Of a stretch of 32,235 nt of DNA, positions 15,131 through 21,424 are shown in pieces. This DNA is from Bacillota bacterium (GTDB lineage: Bacteria > Bacillota > Sulfobacillia > Sulfobacillales > Sulfobacillaceae): assembly GCA_023512105.1 (NCBI GenBank), contig JAIMAE010000019.1, positions 1 through 32,235 of the forward strand, read 5' to 3'. The first letter of the stretch is position 1. Every line of letters begins with the position of its first letter. A model generated the notes under the pieces. That model saw only the letters and a list, made by a program, of their open reading frames with translations. It was not told the DNA's origin and ran no database searches. A program made the translations under genes and the position numbers.

Positions 15131-16402
15131 ATGTTTGTCGATGAAGTTCGCATTTACGTGGAAGCGGGCCACGGGGGTAACGGGGCGATCACCTTTCGGC
15201 GGGAGAAATACGTGCCGCGGGGGGGACCGGACGGCGGGGACGGCGGGCGCGGAGGCAGCGTCGTCCTCTTGGTGGACGCCGGCCTCAGCACGCTGGCCGA
15301 CCTGCGCCACCAGATCCATTACCGCGCTCCGGCCGGACAACCGGGAGGGCGCAATCATCGCCACGGGGCTAACGGCGAGGACGTGGTCATCCGCGTGCCG
15401 CCGGGCACCCGAGTCTGGGACGACGCCGGGCAGCTGTTGGCCGATCTGACTGAGGCCGGGCAGCGCCAGGTGGTAGCCCAGGGCGGACGGGGCGGTCGCG
15501 GCAATGCCCACTTCAAAAGCCCTACCCACCGCGTCCCGCGGGTGGCCGAGCGGGGACAGCCGGGGGAGGCGCGCTGGATCCGGCTGGAGTTGGTGCTGCT
15601 GGCCGACGTGGGGTTGGTGGGGTTTCCCAACGTTGGCAAGTCGACCTTGATTCGCGCCGTCTCCTCGGCCCGCCCGGAGGTGGCCGACTATCCGTTCACC
15701 ACCCTGCGCCCTCACCTGGGGGTGGTCACGGGGTATGGCGACGCCTTTGTGGTGGCCGACGTCCCCGGGCTGATCGAGGGGGCGCATCAGGGGGAGGGCC
15801 TGGGGCACACCTTCCTCCGGCATCTGGAGCGCACCCGGCTGTTGCTCCATTTGGTCGACCTGAGTCCCCTCAGCGGTCGGGATCCCCGGCGGGACTACCA
15901 GATCATCCGCCACGAGCTGGAGGCCTTCTCCCCCCACCTGGCCTCGCGCCCGGAGCTGGTGGTCGCCAACAAGATCGACCTGCCCGAGGCGCGCGAGCGG
16001 TTCGGAGCGTTCGCCGAGCAAATGGCTCCCACCCCGGTGTGGGCGATCTCGGCTGCCACCGGCGAAGGGATTGCGCCGCTGATGTGGGAGGTGCGCCGCG
16101 CGCTCGACCGTCTGCCGCGGCCTGAGCCCAAGGAACCGCCACGGTTGGTGGTGCGCCCCCGACCGCTCGGCGTGCGGGTGGTCCGGGAGGAGGACGGGGT
16201 GCGACTGGTGGGCGACGTCGAGGAGCGCGCAGCCATGACCTATTGGGGCAATCCCGACGCGGAGGCCTACTTCTGCGAATACCTGCGGCGCCGCGGGGTG
16301 GTGGAGCTGCTAGCCCGGGAAGGCATCCCGGAGGGCACTCGGGTGTTGGTGGGGCCTGGTGCCTTGGTTTGGCGATACGGGGATTTGGCGGTGGAGGAGT
16401 AG
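15131..16402 (+). CDS. obgE: GTPase ObgE/CgtA
   Basis: A 423-residue Obg GTPase involved in 50S assembly and stress control. The N-terminal glycine-rich Obg fold spans residues 1-155 (GHGGNGAITFRREKYVPRGGPDGGDGG). The G domain has GFPNVGKST (G1, about 164-172), DVPGLIEGAH (G3) and NKID (G4). A C-terminal OCT domain follows, ending near VWRYGDLAVEE. ATG 15131 lies 12 bases after the Spo0B-like gene, matching the rpmA-spo0B-obg order of Bacilli, where Obg is also required for Spo0A activation. Confidence 0.97.
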   Translation: MFVDEVRIYVEAGHGGNGAITFRREKYVPRGGPDGGDGGRGGSVVLLVDAGLSTLADLRHQIHYRAPAGQPGGRNHRHGANGEDVVIRVPPGTRVWDDAGQLLADLTEAGQRQVVAQGGRGGRGNAHFKSPTHRVPRVAERGQPGEARWIRLELVLLADVGLVGFPNVGKSTLIRAVSSARPEVADYPFTTLRPHLGVVTGYGDAFVVADVPGLIEGAHQGEGLGHTFLRHLERTRLLLHLVDLSPLSGRDPRRDYQIIRHELEAFSPHLASRPELVVANKIDLPEARERFGAFAEQMAPTPVWAISAATGEGIAPLMWEVRRALDRLPRPEPKEPPRLVVRPRPLGVRVVREEDGVRLVGDVEERAAMTYWGNPDAEAYFCEYLRRRGVVELLAREGIPEGTRVLVGPGALVWRYGDLAVEE

Positions 16403-16487
16403 GCCCCTGGCGCGCGGGAGAAATTCTTTGCCGGCGGGCGGCAGGGAGGGCAGGAAAACCGCCGAGGATGGCGAATATCCCGATACA

Positions 16488-17114
16488 ATGGGCAAAGCAC
16501 GTCGAGCGATAGGACTCATGGGAGGAACCTTTAACCCAATACACTACGGTCACTTGGTCACGGCTGAAGCCGCCAGGGACGCGTTTGGTCTAGACGAGGT
16601 TATCTTCATCCCTTCCGGCCAACCCCCGCACAAACCAAGGGCAACGGTCGCCAATGCCGAAGACCGGTATTTGATGACGCTTCTGGCGGTGGCGACCAAC
16701 GTGCGGTTCGATCTCTCCCGCGTGGAGTTGGATCGGGGTGGGCCGTCCTATACGAGTGACACTTTGGCCTATTTTCACCAGCTGGACGAGACGGTAGACT
16801 GGTATTTCATCAGCGGGGCGGACGCCATCTTGGAGATCGCCTCGTGGCATGCCCCGGAGGACATCTTTCGTTACGCACACTTGATTGCCGCCAGCCGGCC
16901 GGGCTATTCCCTGGAACGTTTGGCAGCTCTCGAGAGTAAACTGGGCCGCGAGCGGATGGCGCGCATCCACCAAATCGAGGTGCCGGCGCTGGCCATCTCC
17001 TCCAGCCAGATCCGCGAGCGAGTGCGCCAGGGGCTGTCGATAAAATACTTGGTACCGGAAGCCGTCGAGCAGTATATTGTCAAAAAAGGGTTGTATCGGG
17101 ATCCCGAGGGGTAA
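16488..17114 (+). CDS. nadD: Nicotinate-nucleotide adenylyltransferase
   Basis: A 208-residue nucleotidyltransferase that makes deamido-NAD from nicotinate mononucleotide and ATP. The ATP-binding GGTFNPIHYGHL is at residues 12-23, with FIPSGQPPHK following. The C-terminal SSSQIRERVRQG is the ISSTxIR-type motif. ATG 16488 gives a normal-length start (MGKARRAIGLMGG). A later in-frame ATG at 16518 would begin inside the first strand. The ribosome site is weak. It follows obgE by 85 bases and belongs to the obg-nadD-yqeK-rsfS set common in Bacillota, interrupted here by an RRM gene. Confidence 0.95.
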   Translation: MGKARRAIGLMGGTFNPIHYGHLVTAEAARDAFGLDEVIFIPSGQPPHKPRATVANAEDRYLMTLLAVATNVRFDLSRVELDRGGPSYTSDTLAYFHQLDETVDWYFISGADAILEIASWHAPEDIFRYAHLIAASRPGYSLERLAALESKLGRERMARIHQIEVPALAISSSQIRERVRQGLSIKYLVPEAVEQYIVKKGLYRDPEG

Positions 17115-17153
17115 GCGGCTTTTTCTGCATACTCTGCGGAAGAGGCTCAATAC

Positions 17154-17281
17154 TATACTTAGCGTCAGTGGTTTCCCAGCATCACGAGAATCTTTATCTG
17201 TTCGAGCGGATAATCGAATTCGGGTGCCTGGGTCCCTGGCCAGGTGCCTTTGGGCGTATTCTCACAGGGGGTGTACAATCA
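17154..17281 (+). promoter_or_regulatory. Candidate promoter and long leader of the RRM gene
   Basis: TATACT (17154-17159) is a good -10 sequence without an obvious -35. If used, it leaves a leader of about 115 bases. The leader is less GC-rich than its neighbours and contains TTCGA/TCGAA arms around an eight-base loop, a CCTGGCCAGG palindrome (17235-17244) and two GGTGCCT copies. A second -10-like TACAAT (17274-17279) lies too close to the start codon to be a normal promoter. Confidence 0.35.
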
Positions 17282-17539
17282 GTGGCGAGAACACTTTACG
17301 TCGGAAATCTGCCCTGGTCGACCAGCGAAGAGGAGCTGGCCCAGGCGTTCTCTCGGCATGCTCAGGTTTTGAGCGCGCGCATCATCACCGATCGTGAGAC
17401 TGGGCGCTCGCGTGGCTTTGGCTTTGTGGAGGTTTCCGACGAGGACGCCGAGCGGGCCGTGGAAGCCATGAACGGCACGCAACTCGGCGGACGCGACATC
17501 ATTGTCAACGAGGCCCGGCCCCGTCAAAGCAAGTATTAA
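17282..17539 (+). CDS. RNA-binding protein with a single RRM domain
   Basis: An 85-residue protein that is almost entirely one RNA recognition motif. RNP2 is LYVGNL (residues 5-10) and RNP1 is RGFGFVEV (44-51), with the aromatic and charged positions intact and the C-terminal strand GGRDIIVNEARP. It resembles the small RRM proteins of cyanobacteria and scattered other bacteria, some of which are cold-induced. A short tail (RQSKY) replaces the glycine-rich tail seen in many. GTG 17282 is preceded by AGGGGGTG at about nine bases. A strong terminator follows within 30 bases, and a separate leader precedes it, so it is probably transcribed alone. The RNA targets are unknown. Confidence 0.9.
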   Translation: MARTLYVGNLPWSTSEEELAQAFSRHAQVLSARIITDRETGRSRGFGFVEVSDEDAERAVEAMNGTQLGGRDIIVNEARPRQSKY

Positions 17540-17564
17540 GCCGTTGCGTCGCAGAAGGTCAAGC

Positions 17565-17601
17565 CGAGCCCCCCGGGAGGGGGGCTCGCGTCTTGTTGTC
17601 C
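17565..17601 (+). terminator. Intrinsic terminator after the RRM gene
   Basis: CGAGCCCCCC (17565-17574) and GGGGGGCTCG (17579-17588) form a perfect ten-pair stem closed by a GGGA tetraloop. They are followed by CGTCTTGTTGTC, a moderately T-rich tail. It lies 26 bases after the RRM stop and before yqeK. Confidence 0.75.
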
Positions 17602-17633
17602 AGATTGCGATAAAATCCGGAAGGGGGACCGGG

Positions 17634-18194
17634 ATGGAGGAGGTTCCAAGCCTGGTGCGCGAACGGTTCGCGCGCTTAAGCGCCCCGCGCCAAGCCCACG
17701 TGGAGCGGGTGGCCGCGTTGCTCAAGGCGCTGACCCGGCACCACCGCTTAGCCTCCCCGGAGGCGGCCTGGCTGGCCGGCTATGGACACGACTTGTTCCG
17801 CGAGGAGTCGCGAGAGAGCCTGCTGGCCGAAGCAGCGCGCTTAGGGGTGGCGGTGGGGGCCGAGGAGCGGGAGGAGCCCATCCTCCTGCATGGGCCGGTG
17901 GCCGCGGCCTGGCTGAAGCAGGCCGGGTTAGGCTCCCCAGAGGTCTGGGAGGCGGTCGCCCATCACACCACCGCCGGGCCACGGCTGGGCGGCCTGGCCA
18001 AGGCCTTGTTCATCGCCGACGGGGTAGAGCCGGGGCGGCGCTACCCAGGGCGCGAGCGCCTCTATGATTTGGCCTTCGAGGACCTGGAGGCGGCTTGGTG
18101 CGCAGTGGTGGAGGAAAGCGCCCGCTACCTGGAGGGTCGGGGGCTGAGACTGCACCGAAAAATGGCAGCGGCCCGGGCCGAGTGCCAACGATGA
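17634..18194 (+). CDS. yqeK: HD-domain phosphohydrolase YqeK-like (Ap4A hydrolase)
   Basis: A 186-residue HD-superfamily protein of the YqeK family, which in Bacillus and relatives hydrolyses diadenosine tetraphosphate symmetrically. The metal ligands are visible as H22 (AHVERVA), the HD pair at 52-53 (GYGHDLFRE), H86 (HGPVAA), HH at 110-111 and D129 (FIADGVEPGR). ATG 17634 follows GGGGGA by five bases; the longer open frame upstream would run through the terminator and is not credible. A TAAAAT box at 17611-17616 may be a -10. The stop overlaps the start of rsfS, giving the conserved yqeK-rsfS pair. Confidence 0.9.
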   Translation: MEEVPSLVRERFARLSAPRQAHVERVAALLKALTRHHRLASPEAAWLAGYGHDLFREESRESLLAEAARLGVAVGAEEREEPILLHGPVAAAWLKQAGLGSPEVWEAVAHHTTAGPRLGGLAKALFIADGVEPGRRYPGRERLYDLAFEDLEAAWCAVVEESARYLEGRGLRLHRKMAAARAECQR

Positions 18195-18556
18195 TGGAGG
18201 AGGGAGTCCTCACGAAGGACGCGAAAGAGGTGGCGCTGCTGGCCGCCGAGGTTTTGCAGGCGAAAAAGGGACAGCGGGTGGTCGTGCTGGACATGCGGCA
18301 GGTCACCCTGATTGCGGACTACTTTGTGATCGCCTCGGGACAGACCCCGATCCAAGTCGACGCCTTGGCCGAGCACGTCGAAGCCGCCATGCAGGCGGCC
18401 GGCGTGCCGCTTTTGCAGCGCAATGGACGCCAGCGAGCCCATTGGGTGTTGCTCGACTACGGCAGCGTGGTGGTGCACATCTTCACCGAAGAGGAGCGTC
18501 AATACTACAACCTAGAGCGCTTCTGGGGGGACGCCGAGGTCATCCCGGTGGGCTAA
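18191..18556 (+). CDS. rsfS: Ribosomal silencing factor RsfS
   Basis: A 121-residue RsfS/Iojap protein, which binds L14 on the 50S subunit and blocks subunit joining when nutrients are scarce. Conserved pieces are VVVLDMRQVTLIADYFVIASG, HWVLLDYGSVVVHIF and the YYNLERFWGDAE end. ATG 18191 overlaps the yqeK stop (ATGA); a second ATG at 18194 is equally possible. Its TAA stop overlaps the TAG stop of the gene on the opposite strand, so there is no intergenic terminator between these convergent genes. Confidence 0.95.
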   Translation: MMEEGVLTKDAKEVALLAAEVLQAKKGQRVVVLDMRQVTLIADYFVIASGQTPIQVDALAEHVEAAMQAAGVPLLQRNGRQRAHWVLLDYGSVVVHIFTEEERQYYNLERFWGDAEVIPVG

Positions 18557-20328
18557 CCTCCCTGTTGAGGAGCCGTCGCGGCCTGGAGCAGGCTCTGCAA
18601 GGCCGGACCGATCTGATCAGGTGTGGTCACCGGGGCGGCGCACACCGTGCCCCGACAGATGTACAGGGCCGGCATCGGCACCTCGGCGTACCCGCCTTGT
18701 CGGAAGGCCTCCGTGCCGGGTTTGACGGTGCGCACGATCCGGTTCTGGCTGTACAGCGCGTAGGCGGCTTGGCGGAGCTGATGGCCCGGCCGATGCTCCG
18801 ATTCCACCACCGTCAGGCTTAACAGCGGGGTGCGGATGGCCTCGGCCAACAGGGCCCAGCTGGCCCCGAAGATCCCCTGCGAGGTGGCGTATTCCGAGAG
18901 CGCTCCCAACAGCGCCTCGGCCCGGTCCTGAAGCGACTCGTCGTCGCTGAGCGCGCCCAAGCGCCACAGCAACTGCGCCATCCACACATTTTCGTTGAGC
19001 GGCTGTTGCCGGTGACGGAGCCGACCGGCCTGATGGTGGGGATCCTCCAGTTGGTCGAAGTAGGCGGTGCCATCGAACAGGTGTTGGTCGGCCCAGGCCA
19101 AGAGCGCGCGGGCCCGCTCCAAAAACACCGGGTCGCCGCTGTACTCGTAGCCATCGACCAGCGCGTTGGCAAACACCGCCAAGTCCACCAACAGCCCGGG
19201 CAGGCTGGGGGTGCCGTCGTCGTAATGGTGGAGTCCTACCGCCGGGTCCCACATCCGGTCCCACAGCGCCTCCAAGGCCGTAAACGCGCTCGGGGCGTAG
19301 GTGGCGGGGTTGATCAGGGCCGCGGCCAACAACTGGGCCGAGATCATCCAGGCGTTGGCGTTGGTGTAAACCACTGGGTCCACCCGAGGGATGGGGCGCT
19401 GCTGGCGGGTCTCCGGGTCGAGCTGGTAGTACTCCTCGTCGGCGTCTTGCGAACCGCCCCACAGACCGCTCGGGTTGATCAGGGTGCGGTTGGCCCAGCC
19501 CAGCACGGCGTCGGCCACCTGCCGGTAGGATTCGTCTCCTAGGATTTGATAGGCGCGCAGGTACAACAGGGCCAGCTGGGCGTTGTCCTCCAGCATCTTT
19601 TCGTAGTGCGGGATGGTCCACTCCCGGGTGGTGGAGTACCGGAAGAACCCGCCGGCCAGCGGATCGAAGAGGCGGCTTCCCGCCATCGCGTCCAGGGTGC
19701 GGATGGCCATCCCCGCCGCCGGGGCATCCTGGGCGGTCAGGAAGTGCTGCAGGCAGAGCATCCACACGTCGGGGAGGGGAAACTTGGGCTGCAGCCCCAA
19801 TCCCCCGTAGGCGCGGTCAAACTGTTGACGAATCGGGTTTAAAACTTTCTCGATCTCCGCCGGCTCGGGCTCGGTGAGCTCCGGATGCAAGGGGGGCTTG
19901 GGCACCTCGGCGGTGGCGGCCATCACCTCGTCTTGGTGTTCCCGCCAGTACGCCAACACCTGGTCCAGGAGGCTTTGCATCTGTTCAGGGGTGAGGTAGG
20001 TGCCGCCGGTCAGGATCTCGCCGCGAGGGGTGAGGATGGCGGTGGTCGGCCATCCCCCGAGGTTGTAGCGGGCATTGACGTCTGGCCGCTGATCGTTGTC
20101 CACCCGGACCGGGATGAACTCGCTGTTCAGGCGGCGGATGATGCCCTCGTCGGAGTAGGTGGTCTCATCCATGACGTGACACCAGTGGCACCACACGGCG
20201 GAGATGGAAAGACAGATCAGTTTGCGCTCCGCCTCGGCCCGCGCAAAGACCTCCGGGGAAAAGGGTTGCCACGCGATTTCCGAGGCCCGGTTGGGACGCG
20301 GGCTAAAGCGAAAGCTGGCATCGGCCAT
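18553..20328 (-). CDS. DUF255 thioredoxin-fold protein (YyaL/SPATA20-like)
   Basis: A 591-residue protein of the DUF255 family. The N-terminal thioredoxin-like domain (about 5-165) carries a CxxC active site, C47-HW-C50 in AVWCHWCHVMDE, and the cis-Pro loop GGWPTTAIL. The remainder resembles an (alpha/alpha)6 barrel of the glycosidase/epimerase type (GGFFRYSTTREWTIPHYEKMLEDNAQ). Members are widespread in bacteria and archaea, and human SPATA20 is related; the reaction is not established. Its 591 residues fall somewhat short of the family's common 650-700. The start ATG follows AAAGGATGAG on the minus strand. It is convergent with rsfS (four-base overlap at the stops) and divergent from the SDR gene. 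Confidence 0.87.
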   Translation of the reverse strand: MADASFRFSPRPNRASEIAWQPFSPEVFARAEAERKLICLSISAVWCHWCHVMDETTYSDEGIIRRLNSEFIPVRVDNDQRPDVNARYNLGGWPTTAILTPRGEILTGGTYLTPEQMQSLLDQVLAYWREHQDEVMAATAEVPKPPLHPELTEPEPAEIEKVLNPIRQQFDRAYGGLGLQPKFPLPDVWMLCLQHFLTAQDAPAAGMAIRTLDAMAGSRLFDPLAGGFFRYSTTREWTIPHYEKMLEDNAQLALLYLRAYQILGDESYRQVADAVLGWANRTLINPSGLWGGSQDADEEYYQLDPETRQQRPIPRVDPVVYTNANAWMISAQLLAAALINPATYAPSAFTALEALWDRMWDPAVGLHHYDDGTPSLPGLLVDLAVFANALVDGYEYSGDPVFLERARALLAWADQHLFDGTAYFDQLEDPHHQAGRLRHRQQPLNENVWMAQLLWRLGALSDDESLQDRAEALLGALSEYATSQGIFGASWALLAEAIRTPLLSLTVVESEHRPGHQLRQAAYALYSQNRIVRTVKPGTEAFRQGGYAEVPMPALYICRGTVCAAPVTTPDQIGPALQSLLQAATAPQQGG

Positions 20329-20486
20329 GTATGACTCATCCTTTCCTCTATGCGGCGGCTACCACAACCCGCCCAGCGACGTTATTATGATACCAAAAGT
20401 GGCCGGCGTCGCACCGGCGATGAGGCCATCTCCTGGATCCCCGGGGCGATCTGGCCCCAGGGGAGGCAGGAAGAAGGAGGGCGGCG

Positions 20487-21194
20487 ATGGACGGCGACGG
20501 GCGGCCGGTGTTGGTCGCTACCGGCACCAGCTCGGCAATCGGACAAGCGTTGATGCGGCACCTAGAACCCGAGTGGCGCATCCTCGCGATCGGTCGGCGG
20601 GTCCACGGTGCGGACGCGGTGCCGGTGGACTTGGGGCAGGCGCCCTCGACCTGGCGGGCCCGGTTGGAGGAGGTGCTGCGGCGGCTGGGTGGACACCAGG
20701 TGGAGGCGGTGGTCCACCTGGCGGGGGTGGTGTTTGCCGACCGGTTTGAGGCGACCACCGAATACGAATGGGATGCCACCCTGCGCATCAACCTCTCGGC
20801 GGCGGCGCACCTCTTGCAGGCGGTGCGGCCCTGGCTGGGGGCGGGGTCCAGCGTGGTCCTGGTCTCCAGCGTCGACGCCTGGCTGGCGGCGGCCGACGGC
20901 CCGGCGGCGGCCTACGGGGCGGCCAAGGCCGGTCTGCTGGGGTTGATGCGCCACCTGGCCGCCGAGTGGGGGCCGGCCGGGATTCGGGTCAACGCCGTGC
21001 TCCCCGGGGCGGTGGCGTCGGGCAACGGCCCCCATCCGGAGAGCTGGAGGGCAATGGCGGAGCGGGTGGCGTTGCGCCGCCCGGCCGCGCCAGAGGAGGT
21101 GGCCCGGGCGATCGCCTTTTTGCTCGGCGAGGGGGCCTCCTACATCACCGGGGTGGGATTGCCGGTGGACGGGGGCCTGAACGTCACCTATTGA
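20487..21194 (+). CDS. SDR-family oxidoreductase
   Basis: A 235-residue short-chain dehydrogenase/reductase with a Rossmann fold. The cofactor loop is TGTSSAIG (12-19), a variant of TGxxxGIG with serine replacing the first glycine. The catalytic set is Ser127/128 (SSVDA), Tyr143 and Lys147 (YGAAK), and the C-terminus GEGASYITGVGLPVDGGLN is typical. GRR after the second strand suggests NADP preference. The substrate cannot be told from sequence; FabG-like reductases look similar. ATG 20487 has AGGAGGG six bases upstream. The 158-base gap to the divergent DUF255 gene contains AT-rich TTATTATGATACC, which could serve as a -10 in either direction, but no clear -35. Confidence 0.88.
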   Translation: MDGDGRPVLVATGTSSAIGQALMRHLEPEWRILAIGRRVHGADAVPVDLGQAPSTWRARLEEVLRRLGGHQVEAVVHLAGVVFADRFEATTEYEWDATLRINLSAAAHLLQAVRPWLGAGSSVVLVSSVDAWLAAADGPAAAYGAAKAGLLGLMRHLAAEWGPAGIRVNAVLPGAVASGNGPHPESWRAMAERVALRRPAAPEEVARAIAFLLGEGASYITGVGLPVDGGLNVTY

Positions 21195-21227
21195 GGTCGG
21201 TGGTGCATAAAGAAGGGCGGGGGCGAT

Positions 21228-21256
21228 TTGCCTTTTCCGGTAGAGGTAGGTAAAAT
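21228..21256 (+). promoter_or_regulatory. Candidate sigma-A promoter for leuS
   Basis: TTGCCT (21228-21233) and TAAAAT (21251-21256) are spaced by 17 bases, with four and five consensus matches. The start point would fall near 21263, leaving a leader of about 160 bases before leuS. Confidence 0.62.
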
Positions 21257-21262
21257 AATTCA

Positions 21263-21424
21263 AAAATCATGGGGTCCGTGGCCTGGCGCGACCCGGGGGC
21301 CTTGCAACGCTTGCCGGCTCGCGGCGGGATTTTCGTGATCGGAGGCTTGGGCGGCCCCTCTGGCGCAGCCGGGGTGGCTCCGGGCGGTCCGGGTTGAGGC
21401 AAAGATGGAGGGCGAGGTTTCGCA
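21263..21424 (+). promoter_or_regulatory. GC-rich leader of leuS containing a 42-codon open frame
   Basis: The leader between the predicted start point and leuS is GC-rich with pairing potential, such as GGGTC with GACCC around 21271-21295. An ATG at 21269 opens a 42-codon frame ending at TGA 21395-21397, 27 bases before the leuS start; it has three TTG leucine codons and no ribosome site. GGGGTGGCTCC (21371-21381) faintly resembles a T-box core, but the sequence does not fit a leucine T-box. No T-run terminator is present. Regulation is possible but unproven. Confidence 0.3.

Noticed and set aside
17502-17633. Extended N-terminus for YqeK
   Set aside because: It would translate through the perfect terminator hairpin and overlap the RRM gene. 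A good ribosome site precedes ATG 17634.
21361-21395. T-box riboswitch core upstream of leuS (GGGGTGGCTCCGGGCGG)
   Set aside because: A leucine T-box should carry TGGT to pair with the A73 end of tRNA-Leu, but here it is TGGC. No terminator, specifier loop or Stem I motif was found, and the leader is short.
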